A DNA stretch of 14,565 nt from an uncultured Bacillota bacterium (GTDB lineage: Bacteria; Bacillota; Clostridia; Peptostreptococcales; Anaerovoracaceae). The stretch is from contig CAMNNV010000014.1 of assembly GCA_946546075.1 (NCBI GenBank), positions 1 through 14,565 on the forward strand. The letters are read 5' to 3'. Below the pieces are notes generated by a model. That model was given only the letters and a program-made list of their open reading frames with translations, was not told the DNA's origin and made no database searches. Positions 6,854-12,354 of the stretch are shown in pieces (position 1 is the first letter of the stretch; each line of letters begins with the position of its first letter). Both the position numbers and the translations under genes were made by a program.

Positions 6854-7204
6854 TTAGAGTCCCGGGATACCAAGCCCTGCTGTGAACTTGCTCATCTCAC
6901 CCTGAGAGATCTCTTCCATCTGCCTCAGAGCTTCATTTGCTGCTACCAGCACCAGATCCTGGAGCATTTCTACATCATCAGGATCTACCACTTCAGGTTT
7001 TATCTGGATATCTTTGATCTCCTTAGCGCCGTTTACCGTTACTGTAACAGCACCGCCGCCTGAAGAAGCGCTCGTTTCCATCTCATTTATCTGAGCCTGG
7101 ACCTCTTCCATCTGCTTCTGTACAGCCTGCATCTGGGCCATCTGCTTCTGCATGTTCCCGCCGCCGCTCTTAGGTCTTTTACCGGCTCTCATTCCTTTTC
7201 CCAT
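6854..7204 (-). CDS. ybaB: YbaB/EbfC family nucleoid-associated protein
   Basis: Small DNA-binding protein of the YbaB/EbfC family, a dimer with a tweezer-like fold, nearly always encoded between dnaX and recR. The 116-residue product has a coiled-coil helix (MAQMQAVQKQMEEVQAQI), a glycine-rich turn, a beta hairpin (AVTVTVNGAKEIKDIQIKPEVV) with the family D-P-D-D turn, and a C-terminal helix (LQDLVLVAANEALRQMEE). A basic, glycine-rich N-terminal extension (MGKGMRAGKRPKSGGGN) precedes the core. The ATG at 7204 follows GGAGG and lies 14 bp after dnaX. Confidence 0.95.
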   Translation of the reverse strand: MGKGMRAGKRPKSGGGNMQKQMAQMQAVQKQMEEVQAQINEMETSASSGGGAVTVTVNGAKEIKDIQIKPEVVDPDDVEMLQDLVLVAANEALRQMEEISQGEMSKFTAGLGIPGL

Positions 7205-7218
7205 TTGTTACCTCCAGC

Positions 7219-8808
7219 TTATATTTCTACTTTTATTCCTAAAATCTCTTCGGCTTTTCTGGCAGCTTCCTTCCTGTGATCTGTGCTGCCGGAAGCACTT
7301 CCTCCTGCAGTGCGCACTCTCATGTGACGCTTTCTGCCATCGGTATGTGCTGCCACGAGTCTTTCTATCAGATCTCTGTTGTTCTCCGCCATCTTCTCCT
7401 GATATTCTCTCGACACGAGAAGATCGAAAGAACTCTCGCTGATGTCCGTAAGGCTGCCGTCGGTTGCCAGCACATAGAAGCTTCCCTTGCCTGCCTCCAC
7501 ATCATCGAACACGGCTCTCCATACGCCTTCCAGATCGTATCCTGTCACCTTGGGAGCAGGCTCTTCCTCCTGCTGCACCGCTTCATCAGCACGGGGCTCT
7601 TCCTGCAAAACTTCCGCAGGTTCTTCCTTCGCTGCAGGTTCTTCCTTCTGCGCAGGTGTTTCTCTCAGCACCTCCTGCTTCGGAGCCGCAGGCCTTCTCT
7701 TTATCATGGCTTCCGGACCCTGTTCCGAACGCCCTGATGAAAGTTTGACGATGGCGATCTCGAGAAGTATGCGCGGCTGAGAAGATCTCTTCGATTCATT
7801 ATGAGTCCTGCTCAGTTCCTCCAGCGCCTCATTGATCTCCGAAAGCTCCAGCGCATCGCTCTGCCTTCTGATCCTGTCTATGTTCTCGGCTGACATATTG
7901 ATCAGGTCCTGAGGATCTTTGATGAATCTCGTCATCAGAAGATTCCTGTAATGATTCAGCCAGCCCTGTGTGAACTGTATCACATCCTTGCCGTCTTCCA
8001 GAACTTCCGAAAGAAGCAGCAGAGCCTCTGCCGTCTTGCCCTTTCGTACGAATTCTGTCATTCGGATGAATGTCTCTTCTCCGGATATCCCCAGAAATTC
8101 CAGGACGCTGTCTGCATCGATCTGCACCTGCCCTCCTGCGATACACTGATCCAGGATGCTCAGGCCGTCTCTGACAGAACCATCCGCATTGGCTGCAATG
8201 ATCCTGAGAGCTTCCTCGGAGACATCGATACCCTTTCTGGCGCATATATCCGCCATACCTCGGATGAGCGTCTTCTCGGGCACCCTTTTGAAATCCAGCC
8301 TCATGCATCTCGAGAGGATCGTCGCCGGGAGTTTGCCGGGATCCGTTGTGGCAAGTATGAACGTGACATATTCCGGCGGTTCTTCAAGGGTCTTCAGAAG
8401 AGCATTGAAAGCGCCCGTAGAAAGCATATGCACTTCATCTATGATATAGACTTTTTTCCTGCCTGCTGCAGGCGGGTACTTGACGCTCTCGCGCAGTTCC
8501 CTGATGTTATCTACGCCGTTGTTGGAGGCTGCATCGATCTCCACCACATCCAGATACGTTCCTTCTTTGATGGCTCTGCATGCATCGCATACGCCGCAGG
8601 GCTTCTCCCCTTCGGAAGTACAGTTGAGTCCCTTTGCCAGCAGTCTCGCCGTCGTTGTCTTGCCTGTGCCTCTCGTACCGCAGAACAGATAGGCGTGACT
8701 CGTGCTGTCCGTCCTTATCTGATTGCTGAGAATACGTACTATATGTTCCTGCCCCAGCATCTCGCTGAACACTTCAGGTCTGTATTCACGATATAGAGCT
8801 TTGTACAT
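7219..8808 (-). CDS. dnaX: DNA polymerase III subunits gamma/tau
   Basis: Clamp-loader ATPase of the replisome. From the ATG at 8808 (MYKALYREYRPEVF, the usual N-terminus) the protein has 529 residues: Walker A GTRGTGKT (44-51), a zinc knuckle (C63, C71, C74, C77), Walker B YIIDEVHM (121-128), the sensor/SRC motif (ILSRCMRLDF), the collar domain, then a Glu/Pro/Ala-rich linker and a tau-like C-terminal region. A longer in-frame start at 8883 is rejected because it lies inside the SRP RNA. A GGAGG site lies at 8819-8823, 10 nt from the ATG, in the loop of a possible hairpin (see 8811-8841). No promoter is seen between the SRP RNA and dnaX, so the gene is probably read from the SRP RNA promoter. 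Confidence 0.96.
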   Translation of the reverse strand: MYKALYREYRPEVFSEMLGQEHIVRILSNQIRTDSTSHAYLFCGTRGTGKTTTARLLAKGLNCTSEGEKPCGVCDACRAIKEGTYLDVVEIDAASNNGVDNIRELRESVKYPPAAGRKKVYIIDEVHMLSTGAFNALLKTLEEPPEYVTFILATTDPGKLPATILSRCMRLDFKRVPEKTLIRGMADICARKGIDVSEEALRIIAANADGSVRDGLSILDQCIAGGQVQIDADSVLEFLGISGEETFIRMTEFVRKGKTAEALLLLSEVLEDGKDVIQFTQGWLNHYRNLLMTRFIKDPQDLINMSAENIDRIRRQSDALELSEINEALEELSRTHNESKRSSQPRILLEIAIVKLSSGRSEQGPEAMIKRRPAAPKQEVLRETPAQKEEPAAKEEPAEVLQEEPRADEAVQQEEEPAPKVTGYDLEGVWRAVFDDVEAGKGSFYVLATDGSLTDISESSFDLLVSREYQEKMAENNRDLIERLVAAHTDGRKRHMRVRTAGGSASGSTDHRKEAARKAEEILGIKVEI

Positions 8809-8810
8809 AT

Positions 8811-8841
8811 AAAGGGCACCTCCACATACAACTTGCCCTTT
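8811..8841 (-). promoter_or_regulatory. Possible hairpin enclosing the dnaX ribosome binding site
   Basis: TGCCCTTT (8834-8841, plus strand) and AAAGGGCA (8811-8818) form a perfect 8-bp inverted repeat with a 15-nt loop; the loop holds the dnaX GGAGG site (8819-8823), and the stem ends 2 nt before the ATG. The distal arm is also the 3' strand of the terminal SRP RNA helix (8833-8843 with 8974-8984). The two pairings exclude each other. Seen in sequence; a regulatory role is inference. Confidence 0.45.
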
Positions 8842-8984
8842 GAATGCCCTGCATGCGTTGGAGAAGGCTGATCTGCGGCACATAAGAGCTTCCGCTTATT
8901 GCTGCTTCCTTCCGGACCTGACAAGGTTCACGGTGTCCTATTGCGCAGGACCCAAACCATGCATGCAGAGCCATCAAAGGGCAA
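8833..8984 (-). ncRNA. ffs: Signal recognition particle RNA (4.5S/scRNA)
   Basis: The minus strand contains the near-invariant SRP domain IV sequence (GTCAGGTCCGGAAGGAAGC at about 8904-8922), with the GGAA tetraloop and the asymmetric loop that bind Ffh. It guides membrane-protein nascent chains to the translocon. The ends pair over a long stretch: TTGCCCTTTGA/TCAAAGGGCAA at the tip and an 11-bp helix GCTCTGCATGC/GCATGCAGGGC inside it, giving one rod of about 152 nt. This is longer than the E. coli 4.5S RNA (114 nt), with no clear Alu domain. The core is certain; the ends are set by the helix and by the promoter start near 8992, and could differ by several bases. No terminator follows, so the 3' end probably arises by processing. 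Confidence 0.92.
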
Positions 8985-8998
8985 ATTGATACTAAACA

Positions 8999-9027
8999 AT
9001 TATATTCTCTCTTATCAGTCCAGTCAA
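8999..9027 (-). promoter_or_regulatory. Consensus sigma-A promoter of the SRP RNA-dnaX unit
   Basis: On the minus strand TTGACT (9027-9022), a 17-bp spacer and a perfect TATAAT (9004-8999). The predicted start is A8993 or G8992, 8-9 nt before the terminal SRP helix. No other convincing promoter was seen between here and 1606, so it may serve all genes from the SRP RNA to the ferredoxin-like subunit. Confidence 0.85.
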
Positions 9028-9130
9028 GACATGATGCTTTCTCACGCCTGTAAATTATATCACACTTTCGCCACAATGATTACCATATATGATGTAGGAT
9101 ACGACTTATTTTTTGTCAGTATCTTTTACT
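9028..9130. other. Intergenic stretch with no recognised feature
   Basis: Part of the 390-bp divergent gap between the SRP RNA promoter and the aminotransferase gene. AT-rich; no ORF with a ribosome binding site, RNA gene or repeat was found here. The rest of the gap (9131-9383) holds the palindromes, the sigma-54 promoter and the leader described separately. Confidence 0.5.
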
Positions 9131-9156
9131 CACAAACGAATAATTATTCATTTGTG
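9131..9156. promoter_or_regulatory. Palindrome 1: likely upstream activator site
   Basis: A 26-bp inverted repeat with a single mismatched pair: CACAAAC-GAATAATTATTC-ATTTGTG. Its centre lies about 109 bp upstream of the -24 element of the aminotransferase promoter, the usual place for a sigma-54 enhancer site. The GAATA/TATTC core recurs at 9163-9179 and 13977-14004. It is probably bound by a dimer of the regulator encoded at 10833; that is inference. Confidence 0.65.
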
Positions 9157-9162
9157 AATTGC

Positions 9163-9179
9163 GAATAGTCTGACTATTC
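9163..9179. promoter_or_regulatory. Palindrome 2: likely second activator site
   Basis: GAATAGTC-T-GACTATTC, a perfect 8-bp inverted repeat. It is centred about 27 bp after the centre of palindrome 1 and about 80 bp before the sigma-54 promoter. The outer GAATA/TATTC and the flanking c/a bases match palindrome 1, but the inner spacing differs (7 instead of 2 bp). Confidence 0.6.
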
Positions 9180-9250
9180 ATTATTGCATATTCTTCCCGA
9201 CTCGACGTCTTAAAGCCGTTGGAATTACACGCATTCCGGATATTGCCCGT

Positions 9251-9266
9251 TGGCATATTCCTTGCT
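9251..9266 (+). promoter_or_regulatory. Sigma-54 (-24/-12) promoter of the aminotransferase
   Basis: TGGCATATTCCTTGCT: the invariant GG (9252-9253) and GC (9264-9265) are separated by exactly 10 bp, and the flanks match the consensus TGGCAY-N5-TTGCW. Transcription should start near 9277, about 107 nt before the ATG. The activator is presumably the enhancer-binding protein encoded downstream. Confidence 0.85.
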
Positions 9267-9280
9267 AATATTATAGGGTA

Positions 9281-9293
9281 GTCAAAACTTTCA
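9281..9293 (+). repeat. Shared 13-mer, copy 1 (aminotransferase leader)
   Basis: GTCAAAACTTTCA lies at about +5 to +17 of the predicted sigma-54 transcript. An identical copy is found at 13844-13856, just after the predicted start of the permease transcript, in the opposite orientation relative to transcription. It may be a binding site for a second regulator. Confidence 0.5.
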
Positions 9294-9347
9294 CATAAAC
9301 AGAACTTTCAAGTAAGTTAGAACTCGTTTGTTTTCGAAAGAAAGGAA

Positions 9348-9371
9348 AGCCAGGCAGGATCCCTGCCGGCT
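9348..9371 (+). promoter_or_regulatory. Stable hairpin between a Shine-Dalgarno-like sequence and the ATG
   Basis: AGCC-a-GGCAGG-ATC-CCTGCC-GGCT folds into a 10-bp GC-rich stem with one bulged A and a 3-nt loop. An AAAGGAAA sequence (9341-9348) lies on its 5' side and the ATG 12 nt after it. Only the weak AAAAGAA lies directly before the ATG. The hairpin may bring the purine-rich site closer to the start, stabilise the mRNA or control translation. Confidence 0.5.
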
Positions 9372-9383
9372 GTAAAAGAAAAA

Positions 9384-10691
9384 ATGGAAAAATACAATAC
9401 TGAAAAATCAAAGGCTTTATATGAAGAATGTTGTAAGTACCTCGTTGACGGCGTAAGCAGTTCATTCCACGTTGCACCTTGCGAAGAATTCCCTATCGGC
9501 ATGGTTAGCGGTAAAGGCGCAAGAATGTACGACGTAGACGGCAATGAATATATCGACTACATCGCTGGCTTTGGTCCTACGATCCTCGGATACGCTCCAA
9601 AAGTACTCAACGATGCTGTTATCGATCAGCTTGGCAGAGGTGTTCAGTTCTCAGCACCTACAGAACTGCTGTGCGCCCTTTCAAAGAAACTTACAGAGAT
9701 TATCCCATGCGCTGAGATCGTTTCATACCAGAGTTCCGGTACAGAAGCTAACATGCACGCATGGCGTGTAGCAAGAGCTGCTACAGGCAAAATGAAGATC
9801 GTTAAGTTCGAAGGTCAGTATCACGGCTGGGCTGATGAGCAGAAGATCACCATCGGCGCAGACAGCACAGAGCAGCTTGGTGCAAGAGACAACATCAGCA
9901 GACTCTTCACTACTGCAGGTCAGAGACAGAGCACTACAGATGATATCATCCTGGCACCTTGGAATGATCTTGAAACACTGACTAAGATCGTTGAAGAGCA
10001 GAAGGATGAGATCGCTGCTATCCTGATGGAGCCATATATGTGTGACGAAGGCCCTATCCTCGGCAAAGAAGGATACCTGGAAGGCGTAAGAAAGCTCTGC
10101 GATGACAACAACGTACTGCTTATCTTCGACGAAGTAATCACTGGCTTCAGACTTTCACTGGGCGGCGCTCAGGAATACTTTGGAGTAACTCCTGATATCG
10201 GTATCTTCGGTAAGGCTATCGCAGGCGGCATTCCTCTTTCCATGATCGCTGGTAAGAAGAAGTACATGGAGCTCGTTCACCCATCAGGAACATTCAACGC
10301 TTCCCCTATTTCCGTTGCAGCTGCACTGGCAGTCATCGGCGAACTGGAGAAACCAGGCACTTACGAGAAGATCGATGCTCTGGGAACGAAGCTCGCAAAC
10401 GCTTTCATCGAATGCGGAAAGAAGAACGGCATCAAGACTTATGCTAACCACCACAACGCGATCGTACAGTTCCAGTTCGGTATCGACAGAGCACCGGAAG
10501 ACTGGAGAGACGTGCTGGATAACGTTGATTCCGATATGTATGACAAATTCTACAACCTTTGCAGAGACTACGGCGTAAGAATCACTTCAATGAGAGGAAG
10601 AATCTATCTTTCAACTGCTCATACTGAAGAAGACATCGACAGAACGATCGAAGTATTCGAGCACGTATTCCCTATGCTGAAGGAAGACTAA
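9384..10691 (+). CDS. Class III PLP aminotransferase / aminomutase, HemL-like
   Basis: PLP enzyme of aminotransferase class III, the group with glutamate-1-semialdehyde aminomutase (HemL), omega-transaminases and some amino-acid racemases. Over 435 residues: phosphate-binding SSGTEA (117-122), cofactor-stacking region YHGWA (146-150), the PLP pyridine-N aspartate in FDEVITGFR (D249), Schiff-base lysine in FGKAIAGGIP (K277) and SGTFNASP (301-308), matching the HemL GTxxGNP loop. All catalytic residues are present. It has its own sigma-54 promoter (9251), sits beside an enhancer-binding protein and an amino-acid permease, and no haem genes are nearby, so a role in amino-acid breakdown or interconversion is likelier than haem synthesis. 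The substrate is unknown. The ATG at 9384 is the only good start in the frame (open back to 9321 without ATG, GTG or TTG). Confidence 0.85.
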   Translation: MEKYNTEKSKALYEECCKYLVDGVSSSFHVAPCEEFPIGMVSGKGARMYDVDGNEYIDYIAGFGPTILGYAPKVLNDAVIDQLGRGVQFSAPTELLCALSKKLTEIIPCAEIVSYQSSGTEANMHAWRVARAATGKMKIVKFEGQYHGWADEQKITIGADSTEQLGARDNISRLFTTAGQRQSTTDDIILAPWNDLETLTKIVEEQKDEIAAILMEPYMCDEGPILGKEGYLEGVRKLCDDNNVLLIFDEVITGFRLSLGGAQEYFGVTPDIGIFGKAIAGGIPLSMIAGKKKYMELVHPSGTFNASPISVAAALAVIGELEKPGTYEKIDALGTKLANAFIECGKKNGIKTYANHHNAIVQFQFGIDRAPEDWRDVLDNVDSDMYDKFYNLCRDYGVRITSMRGRIYLSTAHTEEDIDRTIEVFEHVFPMLKED

Positions 10692-10698
10692 CAGAATA

Positions 10699-10715
10699 AA
10701 CAGGACCCCCCTGTT
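10699..10715 (+). terminator. Weak hairpin after the aminotransferase gene
   Basis: AACAGG-ACCCC-CCTGTT begins 7 nt after the stop codon. It lacks a T-tract (ATCTGATTAG follows), so it probably protects or pauses the transcript; the stronger candidate terminator is at 10764-10812. Confidence 0.3.
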
Positions 10716-10757
10716 ATCTGATTAGAATTAGAGTAGTTATTCAATTTTTCAGATATG

Positions 10758-10766
10758 TGATATAAT
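10758..10766 (+). promoter_or_regulatory. Extended -10 promoter of the PAS regulator gene
   Basis: TGATATAAT combines a perfect TATAAT (10761-10766) with the TG of an extended -10; no good -35 is present. The start would be near 10774, about 59 nt before the ATG. The last bases of the -10 form the 5' arm of the hairpin at 10764-10810, so terminator and promoter overlap. Confidence 0.6.
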
Positions 10767-10812
10767 AAGCCGCAGAGGGGCAAGGATCATCCTTCCATCT
10801 GCGGCTTATTTT
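10764..10812 (+). terminator. Terminator-like hairpin between aminotransferase and regulator
   Basis: A perfect 13-bp stem, AATAAGCCGCAGA (10764-10776) with TCTGCGGCTTATT (10798-10810), caps an inner AAGGAT/ATCCTT repeat and is followed by TTTT interrupted by A. It would reduce read-through from the sigma-54 promoter into the regulator gene. Transcripts from the promoter at 10758 start inside the left arm and could not form the full stem. Confidence 0.7.
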
Positions 10813-10832
10813 AAGAAAAGGAGATACTGAAT

Positions 10833-12203
10833 ATGACAACTGCTGATTTATTTATGGATCATGACTTTATCATATCTGTGTTCGAGAGTTCGTATGACGG
10901 GATCTACCTCACCAATAAAGATGGCGTGACCCTCTATGTAAACAGCGCATACGAAAAGCTCGTAGGACTTCCCAGAGAGACTTTCGTTGGCAGAAGCATG
11001 GAAGATCTCATGAACGAAGGCCTTATGAATACTCACATAACAGAACGTGTCGTTGCTTCAGGCGATACGATCACAGAGACAGAGCTCCTGGCATCGGGAC
11101 GTGAAGTCATCATAACGGGGAATCCCATCCGCAACGGCAGCGGAGAGATCATCGCCGTAATGACAAACGTTCGGGATATTTCAGAAATAATCAGCCTCGA
11201 GGAAGAGGCCCGCAGAAACAATGCTATCATGAATCTCTATAAAGAGACTTATCTTGGCGATGTAAACGAAAGCATCGTATGTGAAAGTCCTGAATCCATC
11301 AGGCTGTTCAACCTTGCACACAAAGTCGCAAAGCGCGACTCGACTATACTCATCACGGGCGAGACGGGAACAGGCAAAGAAGTCGTCGCCAAATACATCC
11401 ACATGAACTCCCAGAGAAAAAACAAGGGATTCATCAAGATCAACTGCGGCGCCATCCCCGCCAACCTTCTCGAATCTGAGCTCTTCGGTTACGTGGGAGG
11501 AGCTTTTACCGGTGCAGACCCTAAGGGCAAGGCCGGTATGTTCGAACTGGCTCACGATGGCACCTTATTCCTGGATGAGATCGGAGAGCTTCCGCTCGAA
11601 CTGCAGCCTGCACTGCTCCGTGCCGTGCAGGAAGGCGAGATCACGAGAGTAGGAAGCACGAAAACGAAAAAAGTAAACGTACGGATCATAACTGCCACGA
11701 ACAGAGATCTTCGTCAGATGATCGCTGCAGGACAGTTCAGAGAAGATCTGTATTACAGACTCAATGTTATATCTCTGAGGACGCCTCCTCTCCGCAACAG
11801 GCGCGATGATATACCGGGTCTCGTAGACATGCTGGTAAAGCAGCTCAACGAAAAATACAACGAAAACAAGACGGTTGCTTCCGCATTCATCTTCCAGCTG
11901 ATGTCCATGGACTGGCCGGGCAATATCAGAGAACTTCTCAACTTTGTCGAAAGGCAGTACATCATCAACGAAAGCGGCACACTTTCATCCATCGAGCACC
12001 TGGACTACGAAGCACAGGCGAACGAACTGAGCAAAGAAGAGAACTTCAATATGAACAAGATCGTCTGCTCCGTTGAAGCTTCCCTGATGAAATCCGCTCT
12101 GGAAAGATCCCCTAATACGAACGAAGCTGCAAAGCTTCTCGGTATAAGCCAGCCGACCTTCTCCAGAAAATACAACAAATATAAAGACATGGATCTTCTC
12201 TAG
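10833..12203 (+). CDS. PAS-AAA+-Fis sigma-54 enhancer-binding protein
   Basis: Transcription activator that remodels sigma-54 RNA polymerase by ATP hydrolysis. The 456-residue protein has an N-terminal PAS domain (about residues 11-120: SYDGIYLTNKDGVTLYVNSA through MTNVRDISE), then the AAA+ domain with Walker A GETGTGKE (176-183), the sigma-54-contacting GAFTGA loop intact (223-228), Walker B TLFLDEIGE (244-252) and the arginine-finger region REDLYYRLNV (303-312), and a C-terminal Fis-type helix-turn-helix (NEAAKLLGISQPTFSRKYNKY, about 430-450). There is no response-regulator receiver domain, so the signal is probably a ligand or redox state sensed by PAS. The ATG at 10833 follows AGGAG. Its likely targets are the two adjacent sigma-54 promoters at 9251 and 13868. 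Confidence 0.93.
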   Translation: MTTADLFMDHDFIISVFESSYDGIYLTNKDGVTLYVNSAYEKLVGLPRETFVGRSMEDLMNEGLMNTHITERVVASGDTITETELLASGREVIITGNPIRNGSGEIIAVMTNVRDISEIISLEEEARRNNAIMNLYKETYLGDVNESIVCESPESIRLFNLAHKVAKRDSTILITGETGTGKEVVAKYIHMNSQRKNKGFIKINCGAIPANLLESELFGYVGGAFTGADPKGKAGMFELAHDGTLFLDEIGELPLELQPALLRAVQEGEITRVGSTKTKKVNVRIITATNRDLRQMIAAGQFREDLYYRLNVISLRTPPLRNRRDDIPGLVDMLVKQLNEKYNENKTVASAFIFQLMSMDWPGNIRELLNFVERQYIINESGTLSSIEHLDYEAQANELSKEENFNMNKIVCSVEASLMKSALERSPNTNEAAKLLGISQPTFSRKYNKYKDMDLL

Positions 12204-12227
12204 ATCCTCGTTCGTACAAAGCAATGG

Positions 12228-12257
12228 ACTCCCATCACAAGATGGGGGTTTATTATT
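12228..12257 (+). terminator. Intrinsic terminator of the PAS regulator gene
   Basis: ACTCCCATC (12228-12236), loop ACAA, GATGGGGGT (12241-12249) gives 9 pairs including one G-U, followed by TTTATTATT on the plus strand. It starts 25 nt after the stop codon of the regulator gene. Confidence 0.8.
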
Positions 12258-12273
12258 GCCTTGTTTCACACAG

Positions 12274-12311
12274 TATAAAAGGGACTGCCGCTTGCCTGCG
12301 GGCAGTCCCTT
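12274..12311 (-). terminator. Intrinsic terminator of the permease gene
   Basis: On the minus strand AAGGGACTGCC (12311-12301) pairs with GGCAGTCCCTT (12289-12279), followed by TTTTATA. It lies 43 nt after the permease stop. Together with the terminator at 12228 it separates the convergent regulator and permease genes. Confidence 0.85.
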
Positions 12312-12354
12312 AGATTCAAGTTCTGACTTTCGTTTGACTCATTCTATGATCAAA

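Noticed and set aside
8440..8470. A6G run in dnaX followed upstream by a GC-rich palindrome, as a possible programmed frameshift site for the gamma subunit
   Set aside because: The reading frame at this point is AGG AAA AAA GTC, not the A AAA AAG phase needed for slippage, and it lies inside the ATPase domain near residue 118, far too early to make a functional gamma form.
7951..8796. 281-residue plus-strand open frame opposite dnaX
   Set aside because: Fully covered by the well-identified dnaX coding sequence, with no start signal.
8809..8883. N-terminal extension of dnaX to an ATG at 8883
   Set aside because: It would lie within the SRP RNA gene, and the extension has no similarity to DnaX; MYKALYREYRP at 8808 with GGAGG upstream is the normal start.
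9270..9383. Riboswitch in the aminotransferase leader
   Set aside because: The leader is short and has only one simple hairpin; no known aptamer core (lysine, glycine, TPP, PLP-related) could be recognised.
9384..10691. Genuine HemL of tetrapyrrole synthesis
   Set aside because: No haem genes are nearby, and the sigma-54 promoter plus permease and activator point to catabolism. The family similarity alone cannot exclude it, so no gene symbol was assigned.
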